Source: Paenibacillus segetis (GTDB lineage Bacteria > Bacillota > Bacilli > Paenibacillales > Paenibacillaceae). From it: a DNA stretch of 64,000 nucleotides. Location of the stretch: the NCBI RefSeq assembly GCF_014639155.1, contig NZ_BMFT01000001.1, positions 1,302,001 to 1,366,000 of the forward strand, in the 5' to 3' direction. Positions 50,605 through 59,218 of this stretch are shown here, one piece after another. The notes below the pieces were generated by a model, which did no database searches, had not been told where the DNA came from, and saw only the letters and a program-made list of their open reading frames with translations. A program made the translations under genes and the position numbers. Positions within the stretch are counted from its first letter, which is position 1; the number at the start of each line of letters is the position of its first letter.

Positions 50605-52598
50605 AAAAAATCATTTTGGAGCGCCTGACGCTCCGTAATTTCAAAGGATTCAGGGAATTCACTTTATCTACGAATGGTGGTAATGCGGATGCCTTCGGTG
50701 ATAATGGCAGCGGCAAGACAACATTGTTTGACGGTTTTACCTGGTTGCTGTTCGGCAAGGATAGCGCCAATCGTTCGGAGCAGAAATTTGAAATCAAGGA
50801 ACTGGACTCAGCGGGCAAGGTGCTTCGGCACAAGTTGGAACATGAGATTGAAGCGGATCTCTTGGTTAATGGCCGCCGTCGGACATTTCGCCGGGTTTAC
50901 TCAGAAAAGTGGACTAAGAAGCGCGGTTCTGCTACTGATTCTTTCGAGGGACATGTCACTGATTACTTTATTGACGGCGTACCAGTGAAGGCTGGTGAGT
51001 ACAGCGCGCAGGTCGACTCCTTGATTAAAGAGGATCTATTCAGGCTCCTGACCAGCCCATCCTTTTTCAATGACCAGCTCAAGAAAGAAGAACGGCGCAA
51101 GGTTCTGCTTGAAATCTGTGGCGACATTACAGATGTCGAGGTTATTCATTCTAATCCATCGCTTAGCCGGTTGCCTGCTATCTTAGGCGACCGTGATGTC
51201 GAGAGTCATCGCAAGGTAGTAGCTGCTCGGTGTAAGGGTATCAATGAGGAAATTAAGGATATTCCGGTCCGAATTAGCGAAGCACAACGTAGTCAGCCAG
51301 ATATAGCAGAATTGGATAAAGAACTACTTCAGGATGATATTGATTCTATTCGCTCTCAGATTAAAACAAAGGAAGAGGAACTGCTTCGTATCAGAAATGG
51401 TGGCGAGTCAGCAGTTAAAGAGAAGCGAATTCGAGAAATCGAGGGCGAACTACTTGCTATACAAAACAGGCTTCAATCAGCTGCCTTAGACAAGATTGCT
51501 GTTAAACGTAATGAAGTGGCCGAACTTCAATCTGATTACGATTCAATGCGTCGTAAAGTTGATGATGCAAATTACCGTATTCAGCAAAACGAACGAACTA
51601 TTGAATCTCGTAACCAGGAAGCTGATCGTCTTAAAAATGAATGGAATTCAGTCAATAAACAGGAATTTCAAGGTCACGAACACGATGAAAACTGCCCAAC
51701 ATGTGGTCGAATGCTTCCTGCAGAACAAATTCAAGAAGCAAACGATAAAGCAGTGGCTGATTTCAATCGTAAAAAGGCTATGTTGCTAGAAAAAATTAGT
51801 GCTGAAGGTAAAGCTGCTAAAGACGAAGCGCGGAGATTGGAGCAAGATAACAGTCGCTTGCTTGATGAGATCAATCAACTGAGCGATAAATTAGCAATAG
51901 TTAAGACTGATCTGACAGCAGCTGAAGTTGAGCTTACAGAATTACGGTCTGGAATTCAGGACCCCAGATCAGATCCAGAGTATCAACGCTTGATGACAGA
52001 GAAGGATGTTGTCCAGAATGAATTAACTCAGCTTAGTGCTTCAGCGAAAGACGAGATTACTCGTGTTCAAAGCGATATTTATAACCTGCAGGCTGAATTG
52101 CGCTCGTTAGACGAGAACATGGCCAAGTTTGCTCAAGTGCTTAAGACAGAGCAACGTATTGTGGAGCTAGAACAGCAAGAACGTACTTTGGCAGCAGAGT
52201 ATGAACGCCTACAGGAAGAATTGTTCCTAACAGAAGAGTTCACTCGCTCTAAGGTCGCTCTACTAGACTCCAAGATCAATTCAAAGTTTAAGTACGCACG
52301 ATTCCGGCTGTTCGAGGAGCAGATCAACGGTGGCTTGAAAGAGGTCTGCGACACACTGTTCAATGGTGTACCTTACGATGGCGGACTTAATCGTGCAGCT
52401 CAATATATTGTCGGGTTGGATATTATTAATACCCTATCCGAGTATTACGGCTTTAGTGCTCCTATCTTTATCGACAACGCCGAGGCCGTCACCAAGCTAA
52501 TCGATACGGATGCTCAGGTCATTCGCCTAGTAGTGTCTGAGCAAGATAAAAAGCTTCGGGTTGTAACACAAAACAACAGCATGCAGGAGGCGATGTAA
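50601..52598 (+). CDS. SbcC/Rad50-like phage AAA ATPase
   Basis: The 665-residue protein has Walker A GDNGSGKTTL (residues 33-42), a long coiled coil broken by a zinc-hook-like CPTCG (about 369-373), and a C-terminal Walker B-like region APIFIDNAEAV. This is the layout of SbcC/RecF-type ATPases found next to RecT in phages, where they probably process DNA ends for strand annealing. A TTG start with AAGGAGG upstream is used. The stop is directly followed by recT. No separate SbcD-like nuclease is seen. Confidence 0.85.
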   Translation: MKKIILERLTLRNFKGFREFTLSTNGGNADAFGDNGSGKTTLFDGFTWLLFGKDSANRSEQKFEIKELDSAGKVLRHKLEHEIEADLLVNGRRRTFRRVYSEKWTKKRGSATDSFEGHVTDYFIDGVPVKAGEYSAQVDSLIKEDLFRLLTSPSFFNDQLKKEERRKVLLEICGDITDVEVIHSNPSLSRLPAILGDRDVESHRKVVAARCKGINEEIKDIPVRISEAQRSQPDIAELDKELLQDDIDSIRSQIKTKEEELLRIRNGGESAVKEKRIREIEGELLAIQNRLQSAALDKIAVKRNEVAELQSDYDSMRRKVDDANYRIQQNERTIESRNQEADRLKNEWNSVNKQEFQGHEHDENCPTCGRMLPAEQIQEANDKAVADFNRKKAMLLEKISAEGKAAKDEARRLEQDNSRLLDEINQLSDKLAIVKTDLTAAEVELTELRSGIQDPRSDPEYQRLMTEKDVVQNELTQLSASAKDEITRVQSDIYNLQAELRSLDENMAKFAQVLKTEQRIVELEQQERTLAAEYERLQEELFLTEEFTRSKVALLDSKINSKFKYARFRLFEEQINGGLKEVCDTLFNGVPYDGGLNRAAQYIVGLDIINTLSEYYGFSAPIFIDNAEAVTKLIDTDAQVIRLVVSEQDKKLRVVTQNNSMQEAM

Positions 52599-53654
52599 TT
52601 GACAACGCAAAATCAAACTGCTCCAGCGGAGTTAGCAAAGAAAGAACCTACACAATCCGAACGCTTTATGACGAAGGTCATTTCAGAATTTGGATCAAGC
52701 GTAGGGGAAGTCGCTCTTACTAATTTTCAAAAGAGACTTGCTCAGAATTACTTCATTGCCTTGGATTCGGTGCTGAAGACTACTGAGGAGAAACGTCTTA
52801 AAAAGTCCGAGAAGTACCGTGATGCCCTACCTGTTACATGGACCAACGTCAATATGGACAAGCTTGCTCGGGATGTTGTTGCTTATGCACGAATTGGCTT
52901 TGATCCATCACAACCCAATCATATTAATCTGATTCCGTTTAAAAACAACAACACCAACAAGTATGATATTGGTTTTATTGAAGGTTATCGTGGGATTGAG
53001 CTTAAGTCAGTGAAATATGGTTTGGATGTGCCAGATCATGTGACAGTTGAACTTGTGTATTCCACTGATAAATTCAAGCCAATTAAGAAGGATGTTACCC
53101 ATAAATACGAAGGTTATGAGTTTGATATTGTTAATGCCTTTGATCGTGGAGAGATTATTGGTGGATTCTATTTCCACTCCTATTCTCAAAATCCTGAAAA
53201 AAATAGATTGGTCATGATGACAAAAAAGGATATTGAGAAGCGTAAGCCGGATCACGCTAGTCCTGAATTTTGGGGTGGTGAGAAGGACAAGTGGAAATGG
53301 GACGATAAAAGCAAAAAGAATGTCAAGGATGGCACTGAGCAAGTTGAAGGGTGGTACGAAAAAATGTGCTGGAAGACCGTTTACCGGGCAGCACATAGCG
53401 ATATTACGATTGATAGTCAGAAGATCGATGATGATTACCTACGTTTGAAGCAAATGGAGAGCGACTTTGCGGAGGCAGAGGTCGCGCAGGAGATTAGAAC
53501 AAATGCCAATGGGGAGATTATCGACATCACTCCGCCAGAAGGGACAGAACCTGAGAACAAGAAAGATCAGGCTGCAAACCAAGGTGAAATGAATTTTGAA
53601 ATAAACCCTGATGACATTCCTCCTGCAGGTGGAGGGGAGCCGGATAGCTGGTGA
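52599..53654 (+). CDS. recT: RecT family single-strand annealing protein
   Basis: The 351-residue protein matches phage RecT: MTKVISEFGSSVGEVALTNFQKRLAQNYF near the N-terminus (seen in parts) and KLARDVVAYARIGFDPSQPNH and IGFIEGYRGIELKSV. It anneals complementary strands in recombination-dependent replication. TTG 52599 starts one base after the ATPase stop, with GGAGGCGATG upstream. An acidic, disordered C-terminus follows residue 290. Confidence 0.93.
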   Translation: MTTQNQTAPAELAKKEPTQSERFMTKVISEFGSSVGEVALTNFQKRLAQNYFIALDSVLKTTEEKRLKKSEKYRDALPVTWTNVNMDKLARDVVAYARIGFDPSQPNHINLIPFKNNNTNKYDIGFIEGYRGIELKSVKYGLDVPDHVTVELVYSTDKFKPIKKDVTHKYEGYEFDIVNAFDRGEIIGGFYFHSYSQNPEKNRLVMMTKKDIEKRKPDHASPEFWGGEKDKWKWDDKSKKNVKDGTEQVEGWYEKMCWKTVYRAAHSDITIDSQKIDDDYLRLKQMESDFAEAEVAQEIRTNANGEIIDITPPEGTEPENKKDQAANQGEMNFEINPDDIPPAGGGEPDSW

Positions 53655-54358
53655 TTGATATTGCTTGTCTTGGATCAAGCAGTGCCGGTAATGCCTATCG
53701 CATAAGTGATGGGCATACCGCCATCCTGTTAGAAGCCGGATTCCCCTTTAAGTCCCTACAGAGGGCTTTGAACTTCCGAATGTCTGAGATTGCCGGGTGC
53801 TTGATTAGCCACGAGCATGGTGATCATAGTAAGGCAGCTAAGGACGTTATGAGAGCTGGTATCTCTATTTACACTAGCCAAGGCACTGCGGACGCACTCG
53901 GGCTTGTGGGGCATCGCCTTAAGCCTATCAAAGCGCACCAGCAATTTGAGATAGGTACATGGACTATTAAACCTTTTGAGATCGAGCACGATGCCGCCGA
54001 ACCTCTAGGATTTGTCCTGGCTAACACAGCAGGAGATAGGCTTGTGTTTTTGACAGACACCTACTACTGCCGGTACCGATTTGCTGGCCTAACTCACATC
54101 ATGGTTGAGTGCAATTATTCAATAGATATCGTGAATCAAAGGGTGGTAGCAGGACAACTGCATCCAGCGCAAAAGAAGCGACTGCTTCGTTCTCACTTTG
54201 GACTTGAACATGTTAAAGGCTTTATACGGGCCAATGATATCCGAGCTGTACAAGAGATTTGGTTGCTGCATCTATCTGACGGTAACAGTGACGCTGATAG
54301 ATTCAAACGAGAGATTCAGGAGACGACTGGGAAGATGGTCTACGTGACAGATCGATGA
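53651..54358 (+). CDS. MBL-fold metallohydrolase (phage, YycJ-like)
   Basis: The 235-residue protein has the metallo-beta-lactamase fold motif SHEHGDHSKAA, an upstream LGSSSAGNAYRI and a downstream FLTDTYYCRY metal ligand, as in YycJ/WalJ-type exonucleases. Phages often carry such a gene between recT and the replication genes, where it may supply 5'-3' exonuclease activity. It overlaps recT by four bases (GTGA) and the next gene by four (ATGA). Confidence 0.88.
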   Translation: MIDIACLGSSSAGNAYRISDGHTAILLEAGFPFKSLQRALNFRMSEIAGCLISHEHGDHSKAAKDVMRAGISIYTSQGTADALGLVGHRLKPIKAHQQFEIGTWTIKPFEIEHDAAEPLGFVLANTAGDRLVFLTDTYYCRYRFAGLTHIMVECNYSIDIVNQRVVAGQLHPAQKKRLLRSHFGLEHVKGFIRANDIRAVQEIWLLHLSDGNSDADRFKREIQETTGKMVYVTDR

Positions 54359-54537
54359 TAGGTAAGCCATTGTTGCAAAGCATGATGGGTGACCGGATCT
54401 GGAAGCTGATGAAGACGGATCCGGAAGAATTCAAACGGGAGACCAGGGCATATTTTGCCCTCACGTATCCTGGATGTACGGTTGTAAGAGTTAAGTATCC
54501 GATTGTGTATTTGAGAGACGATAGAAAGCAAGTTTAG
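54355..54537 (+). CDS. Hypothetical prophage protein, 60 aa
   Basis: ATG 54355 overlaps the MBL gene stop. The product (IGKPLLQSMMGDRIWKLMKT, FALTYPGCTVVRVKYPIVYL) is short and has no motif I know. The tight packing supports it as a real gene. Confidence 0.55.
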   Translation: MIGKPLLQSMMGDRIWKLMKTDPEEFKRETRAYFALTYPGCTVVRVKYPIVYLRDDRKQV

Positions 54538-54540
54538 GGG

Positions 54541-55428
54541 ATGAAGCTAATGCCCGAAGGCAGTTACCCTTTTCCGATGTACTCCGGTTTGTTAGAACAT
54601 AGACATTACAAAAAAATAGGTTCAGCGATTTGGCTGTTCCTTTGGTGCATCAGCTCTACGACGAAGGAAGTCGAAAAGGACGGAATTGTCTGGGGTGTCG
54701 TCCTTGGGAACAAGCCTATCAAAATTAGTGATTTAGAAGAAGAGTTTGGAGTTTCAGATCGTACGATCCGATCGTGGATTAAAACGCTCGAAGATAATCA
54801 CTACATACGAGTCACCAGAGCACCTTACGGATTGATTTTCACGGTTCGAAACTCCAAAAAGTTCAGAAACAGGTCGGAAGAAAACTTCCGCTCTAATGAA
54901 GGAGATCGGCAACATTCTTCCGATCTGAATGATAGAGATCGGCAGGAAAGTTCCGATCTCCCGGAAGAAAACTGCCGATCTAATAAAGATATTACAGAGA
55001 TAAACAATGTTGTTGCTGTTGTTACTGATCCAGAAACTATTTTGAAACTTGCCTTGGAAGTTGAACAGCATTTTTGTATGAAACGAGGACAAGGATTTAA
55101 TGTTTCGCCAACTGACCTCGGCAAGATTAAGGAACTGGTTGCTACCGGTATTCCGCTGGAGATTGTAAAACAAAGCATTGATAAATCATTTGCAGAGTAC
55201 AAGCCTAAACACGCTTGGGACAAAATCAATAGCATGGCCTTTTGCATCCCTCGCTGCCTTGACGAGTGGAATAGAATGCAGGTGGATGAATCTATAACTG
55301 GTGCGGTGCCGCACGTTCCAGTCGCCCTTAGTCCTCTTCCACAACGAGGTTATCGGAATAAACAACAAGCGCAAATTGAGGAACTAGACCGCTTCATCGA
55401 GGAGGAACGAAAACGTGGAAGTCGTTGA
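54541..55428 (+). CDS. Phage replication initiator-like protein with winged-helix domain
   Basis: The 295-residue protein has an N-terminal winged-helix region (IGSAIWLFLWCISSTTKEV, ISDLEEEFGVSDRTIRSWIK, IRVTRAPYGLIF), a repetitive polar linker (about residues 112-155) and a C-terminal helical domain. This is the pattern of phage replisome organiser proteins, with the origin often located inside the gene. AT-rich inverted iterons in the linker DNA support this. It is followed by the helicase loader and DnaB genes. Confidence 0.8.
   Translation: MKLMPEGSYPFPMYSGLLEHRHYKKIGSAIWLFLWCISSTTKEVEKDGIVWGVVLGNKPIKISDLEEEFGVSDRTIRSWIKTLEDNHYIRVTRAPYGLIFTVRNSKKFRNRSEENFRSNEGDRQHSSDLNDRDRQESSDLPEENCRSNKDITEINNVVAVVTDPETILKLALEVEQHFCMKRGQGFNVSPTDLGKIKELVATGIPLEIVKQSIDKSFAEYKPKHAWDKINSMAFCIPRCLDEWNRMQVDESITGAVPHVPVALSPLPQRGYRNKQQAQIEELDRFIEEERKRGSR
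54871..54981 (+). repeat. Iterons, candidate prophage replication origin
   Basis: AGATCGG-N9-TTCCGATCT-type palindromes occur at 54903-54926 and 54936-54959 (period 33). Degenerate units lie at 54871-54894 (AGGTCGG...TTCCG) and 54960-54981 (CCGGAAG...CCGATCT). They lie inside the initiator gene, where many phages of Gram-positive bacteria have their origin. Confidence 0.6.
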
Positions 55429-55750
55429 TATAGCTGAACTTTATCGGCACATCAAGAAATACTATCCGGCTTTTGACGCTTCGCTTGAGCGAGTGAAAGA
55501 GGATCATAAATACCTTTGGGATTTTCCTAAGGAGGTTGCACAAGAGAATGTAGACGGGCACATCCGGACGAGCAAATTTCCACCGAACATTGCCGAGATC
55601 CGTGGAAGCCTGGGTGAACAAATTGAGCGCGACCGGATGAAGGACGCTACCGCCGAATACTTCGCTGAACGGGAACGAGCCCGAGCCGAAGCTTGTCCTC
55701 CACCTCCAGGTTGGAAGGAGGCTATATATGCAAAACTCGGTCGTTCTTGA
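55415..55750 (+). CDS. Helicase loader/inhibitor, G39P-like
   Basis: The 111-residue protein resembles SPP1 G39P-type helicase loaders: an N-terminal helical domain (AELYRHIKKYYPAFDASLER, WDFPKEVAQENVDGHIRTSK) with FPPNIAEIR, and a flexible C-terminus that in G39P contacts the helicase. GTG 55415 follows GAGGAGGAACG; it overlaps the previous gene by 14 bases and the dnaB gene by 23. The position directly before dnaB agrees. Confidence 0.8.
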   Translation: MEVVDIAELYRHIKKYYPAFDASLERVKEDHKYLWDFPKEVAQENVDGHIRTSKFPPNIAEIRGSLGEQIERDRMKDATAEYFAERERARAEACPPPPGWKEAIYAKLGRS

Positions 55751-57155
55751 TGGGATGCTACCGGATATGCCGCATGATTTGCCTGCGGAATGCTCCGTCA
55801 TTGGAGCGATTCTGATTGAGCCGGAAGTATTGGAATATACCGAGGCACTGGTCCCCGAGGCTTTTTACCACACCGGGCATAAGATCATTTTTAGCCGAAT
55901 CATAGAGCTTGTTGACGAGGGACAACCGGTGGATCTGGTAACACTGACATCTCGGCTACAGGATCGTGGGGAGCTCGAGGATATTGGCGGTGTGAGCTAC
56001 CTGTCTAAACTAGCGCATGCAGTGCCAACGACGGCCAATATGGAGACTTATGTTGCGTCAGTACAAAGCAAATGGATGGTTCGGGAGTATATCCGTTCAA
56101 GTATGGCCAGCATTCAGGCAGCGGGAGCGGGAGAGGACATTCAACGCCTGGTTGCTACAGCGCAGCAGACAGCAACGACATTGGCTGACCGAGTTGCTCC
56201 AAAGCAGGATTTTAAGCGGATCAAGGACGTTGTCGTCGAGGTAATTGAGACGACGGAGACTAAGTCAGAGGCATTTAAAACAGGCAAGGTTACAGGTCTT
56301 CGAACAGGTTTCACCGACTTGGATGGTATCACAGCGGGGCTACAAAAAAGTGATTTGATTATCGTTGCGGCCCGGCCATCCGTGGGTAAGACGGCCTTCG
56401 CTCTTAATATCGCTCAGAACGTAGCTACTTTAAGTCCGGATCCGGTTGCTATATTCAGCCTAGAGATGTCAGCTCCTCAGCTCGTTACACGTATGGTTAG
56501 TGCAGAGGGCAATTTAGAGGCAAGTCGGCTACGAGTCGGAGATATGGGTGAGGACGACTGGACTAAGATGGCGAGTGCTGCCGGTGTCCTGGGTGCATCA
56601 AATATCATGATTGACGATTCCCCTGGAATTACGGTCCATGACATCCGATCCAAGTGCCGGAGATTGAAAAAGCAAGAAGGGCTGGGGCTGGTCGTAATTG
56701 ATTATCTTCAACTGATCGCAAGTGCAGGTCGGGGCCGTGGGTCAGAGAACCGGCAGCAAGAGGTTTCCGAGATTTCTCGGACGCTGAAGCATTTGGCCAG
56801 GGAACTGGACGTGCCTGTTATCGCTTTATCTCAGCTCAGTCGGGGCGTCGAGCAACGTCAGGACAAGCGTCCGATGATGTCGGACCTACGGGAATCAGGA
56901 TCGATTGAGCAGGATGCTGATATCGTTGCGTTCTTGTACAGAGACGACTATTACGACAAAGAGACTGAAAAGAAGAACATCATCGAGATTATCATCGCCA
57001 AGCAACGGAATGGTCCAGTTGGAACAGTAGAGTTAGTGTTCCTTAAGCAGTTCAACAAGTTTACGAACTATGAACGAGCTCATATAGATTCGGGGCCACA
57101 GCAGCCATCACAGCAGAAGAAGGTTACCAATATCAATAAGCGCCAGTGGGCTTGA
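55728..57155 (+). CDS. dnaB: Replicative DNA helicase, DnaB family
   Basis: The 475-residue helicase has the N-terminal collar domain (DLPAECSVIGAILIEPEV), the linker, and the RecA-like core with Walker A ARPSVGKTAFAL, Walker B VVIDYLQLI, and the C-terminal SDLRESGSIEQDAD and KQRNGPVG motifs. GGAGGC precedes the ATG. It is the hexameric helicase of the prophage replication module. Confidence 0.96.
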   Translation: MQNSVVLDGMLPDMPHDLPAECSVIGAILIEPEVLEYTEALVPEAFYHTGHKIIFSRIIELVDEGQPVDLVTLTSRLQDRGELEDIGGVSYLSKLAHAVPTTANMETYVASVQSKWMVREYIRSSMASIQAAGAGEDIQRLVATAQQTATTLADRVAPKQDFKRIKDVVVEVIETTETKSEAFKTGKVTGLRTGFTDLDGITAGLQKSDLIIVAARPSVGKTAFALNIAQNVATLSPDPVAIFSLEMSAPQLVTRMVSAEGNLEASRLRVGDMGEDDWTKMASAAGVLGASNIMIDDSPGITVHDIRSKCRRLKKQEGLGLVVIDYLQLIASAGRGRGSENRQQEVSEISRTLKHLARELDVPVIALSQLSRGVEQRQDKRPMMSDLRESGSIEQDADIVAFLYRDDYYDKETEKKNIIEIIIAKQRNGPVGTVELVFLKQFNKFTNYERAHIDSGPQQPSQQKKVTNINKRQWA

Positions 57156-57170
57156 TGAGGAGGAACGGGG

Positions 57171-57329
57171 ATGAAGCAATTAAAGAAACCGACAAGGAAG
57201 CAGAAGTCAGAGATAAGCCGGCAGAAGTTAAAGCCTAATAGTTGGTTTGTTGAACGAGATGATGGACAGTTGATGGTCATTGTGAGTAAGGAGAAAGGTC
57301 AGGTGCGAAGACTCCGGTGGGGAGCATGA
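57171..57329 (+). CDS. Small prophage protein, DUF6906-like
   Basis: The 52-residue basic product (MKQLKKPTRKQKSEISRQKL, NSWFVERDDGQLMVIVSKE) resembles the DUF6906-type small phage proteins with a KKPTxxQK start and NPxxW centre. GGAGGAACGGGG precedes the ATG. It overlaps the next gene by four bases. Confidence 0.6.
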   Translation: MKQLKKPTRKQKSEISRQKLKPNSWFVERDDGQLMVIVSKEKGQVRRLRWGA

Positions 57330-57514
57330 GCGGAGCTTGGAGCAAGTGGAGCGTTTATGAGTACATGCGGCATAAGTACATGTGGACCGGACGATGTCCA
57401 GACATGCCGGAGTTGTTGGATAGGTTTCCCGGCATGCCGCTGTCTGAGATCAAAGAGGGTATGAAGGAATTTGAGCTCACCATTACGATTGGGGGCGGCA
57501 AAATTGCGAAATGA
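57326..57514 (+). CDS. Hypothetical prophage protein, 62 aa
   Basis: ATG 57326 overlaps the previous stop codon (ATGA). The product (SGAWSKWSVYEYMRHKYMWT, DRFPGMPLSEIKEGMKEFEL) looks like a small helical domain. No family recognised. Confidence 0.55.
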   Translation: MSGAWSKWSVYEYMRHKYMWTGRCPDMPELLDRFPGMPLSEIKEGMKEFELTITIGGGKIAK

Positions 57515-57728
57515 GGAGCTCATCGATCCGTTCTTTCAAGATACTCCGTGGGAACTAATTCATGATGACGACGGCATACTTGTCGGGGAGGTATATGTAT
57601 TGGATTTGCACATGCTTCCTGCAAAGTTCATGAAAGGGGAGGGGAGACGGAATGATTCAGTTCACCGTGTACGGGGAGCCGGTAGCTCAGGGAAGGCCAA
57701 GAGCGTCTACACAGGGCGGATTCGTTAA
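57504..57728 (+). CDS. Possible small prophage protein overlapping rusA
   Basis: A frame from TTG 57504, preceded by GGGGGCGG, encodes an acidic N-terminus (RNEELIDPFFQDTPWELIHD, DDGILVGEVYVLDLHMLPAK). It overlaps the start of rusA by 77 bases. The first two thirds read like a real protein; the end may be extended only because rusA coding happens to be open in this frame. Confidence 0.4.
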   Translation: MRNEELIDPFFQDTPWELIHDDDGILVGEVYVLDLHMLPAKFMKGEGRRNDSVHRVRGAGSSGKAKSVYTGRIR

Positions 57729-58071
57729 GTTGTATGATCCAGCGAAGTCTCGTGACTATAAGGACTATGTTCGACTGGCTGCTGTAGAGCATGCACCGGC
57801 TGCCTTAATTGAGGGGCCAATAGGGATGGCACTTACCGTTTACCGATCAATGCCAAAATATTTGAGTAAGTATCCGAAAAAGGCGTCCGCAGCTGAGCGA
57901 GGTGAAATCCTCCCAACATCAAAACCTGATACGGACAACTATCTCAAAGGGGTGAAGGACGCGCTCAAAGGTGTGATTTGGAAGGATGATAGTCAGGTAG
58001 TGGACGTGTTTGCTAGGAAGAGATATAGTGCTCGTCCACGTATAGAGATCAAAATCAAGGAATTATCTTAA
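57652..58071 (+). CDS. rusA: RusA-family Holliday junction resolvase
   Basis: The 139-residue endonuclease has the RusA pattern: GEPVAQGRPRAS at the N-terminus, KPDTDNYLKGVKDAL with the two catalytic Asp residues, and DDSQVVDVFARKRYS with the third. It resolves recombination intermediates in phage DNA. GGGGAGGGGAGACGG precedes the ATG. Confidence 0.92.
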   Translation: MIQFTVYGEPVAQGRPRASTQGGFVKLYDPAKSRDYKDYVRLAAVEHAPAALIEGPIGMALTVYRSMPKYLSKYPKKASAAERGEILPTSKPDTDNYLKGVKDALKGVIWKDDSQVVDVFARKRYSARPRIEIKIKELS

Positions 58072-58097
58072 ATTTCATAGAGGGGAAAGTGAAAGAT

Positions 58098-58895
58098 ATG
58101 GGGAAAGATTTTGCTAGATTTACAGCTGAGGTTGCAAAAGGCATCAGTATCAAGGAAACAAGCGTAGAAGTGAAACTGCAAATCCCATTGAAAGAGGCAC
58201 AAAAGCACCTTGTTTTTCTCAGCCAGAGTCAAGGCGAAAAGCTTCATGTTTACCTTGGAGATCCGCAGGCATCGTTTGATTTCGACGAGGACAAGGAAAA
58301 TGATCCAATGTATCAGAAACATACTGGACGTTGGACGACCGCCGATTCTTCTGGTGTAGTGACCAAGGTCGAAGAAAAGGAAGAAGACGAGAATCAGGCT
58401 AAATTGTTTGATCAGGAATCGGGACAGAGAGTTGAGGATAACCAGGATTCTGCCGACAAAGTTGAAAGCGAATCATCCGAAGACAGTACGGACGGAAACG
58501 TAGATGTACTAAATCCTGAGGATCAACAAGACGGCTCTGACATTGGTGAGGATATTCCTGATTGGATGCGCGAAGGTGCTGGAGATCAGGAAATGAGTTT
58601 TACTGATGAAGAGGGATCAAATCCTCTCGATAATGATAATTCTGATACTGGCGAAGGTACCGGCGATGATGTTGACATTAGCAAGGAGCAACTCGAAGAG
58701 TTTATCCTGCAGAAGCGTCCAAGCTTCCCAGATGTTGATCTGGACTTTCCAAGCTTTGTTGAAAAGCGTCGAGATGGTGCAACTTGGCTAGGGTTGTCAA
58801 AAGAGTTAGGGATTCCAAGTAGTCAACTGAACACAAAATTTAAGAAATACAAGGATCAAGTTAAAAAGCTTATGAAGGATAACGGAGCTGCTTAA
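58098..58895 (+). CDS. Hypothetical acidic prophage protein
   Basis: The 265-residue product has an N-terminal beta domain (FTAEVAKGISIKETSVEVKL, KEAQKHLVFLSQSQGEKLHV), a very acidic Asp/Glu/Ser-rich middle (about residues 75-200) and a basic helix-turn-helix-like end (WLGLSKELGIPSSQLNTKFK). The start may be GTG 58089. The acidic region could mimic DNA. No family recognised. Confidence 0.65.
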   Translation: MGKDFARFTAEVAKGISIKETSVEVKLQIPLKEAQKHLVFLSQSQGEKLHVYLGDPQASFDFDEDKENDPMYQKHTGRWTTADSSGVVTKVEEKEEDENQAKLFDQESGQRVEDNQDSADKVESESSEDSTDGNVDVLNPEDQQDGSDIGEDIPDWMREGAGDQEMSFTDEEGSNPLDNDNSDTGEGTGDDVDISKEQLEEFILQKRPSFPDVDLDFPSFVEKRRDGATWLGLSKELGIPSSQLNTKFKKYKDQVKKLMKDNGAA

Positions 58896-58981
58896 TCAAT
58901 ACCTAGGTAAATGAATCTAGGAGGGCCATCTTTGGCTCTCTAACCAAACATATGATCTTATTTGGAGGTGCGGGTGAAAGT

Positions 58982-59218
58982 ATGAGGAACACTTTGGGAG
59001 ACTTGAACAATCACCTTTTTGCTCAACTAGAGCGACTGAGTGAAGAGGAACTGAATGGTGAAAAGCTGGCCGACGAAATCAACAGAGCGAAGGCCGTAAC
59101 AAGCGTTGCCTCACAGATTATAGCGAACGGTTCACTTGTGCTGGAAGCAAGAAGGCTTGCGGATGATCGGATGAACGCTGATACAAAGATTCCTAAAATG
59201 CTTGAAGGTGGCATCTGA
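58982..59218 (+). CDS. Hypothetical prophage protein, 78 aa
   Basis: ATG 58982 follows GGAGGTGCGGGTG. The product is a two-helix protein (RNTLGDLNNHLFAQLERLSE, EINRAKAVTSVASQIIANGS). Similar short proteins recur in Gram-positive phages beside HNH or ArpU genes, but I know no function. It overlaps the HNH gene by one base. Confidence 0.6.
   Translation: MRNTLGDLNNHLFAQLERLSEEELNGEKLADEINRAKAVTSVASQIIANGSLVLEARRLADDRMNADTKIPKMLEGGI

Noticed and set aside
54871..54981. CRISPR-like repeats in the initiator gene
   Set aside because: They are inverted iterons inside an open reading frame with a period of about 33 bases and no unique spacers.
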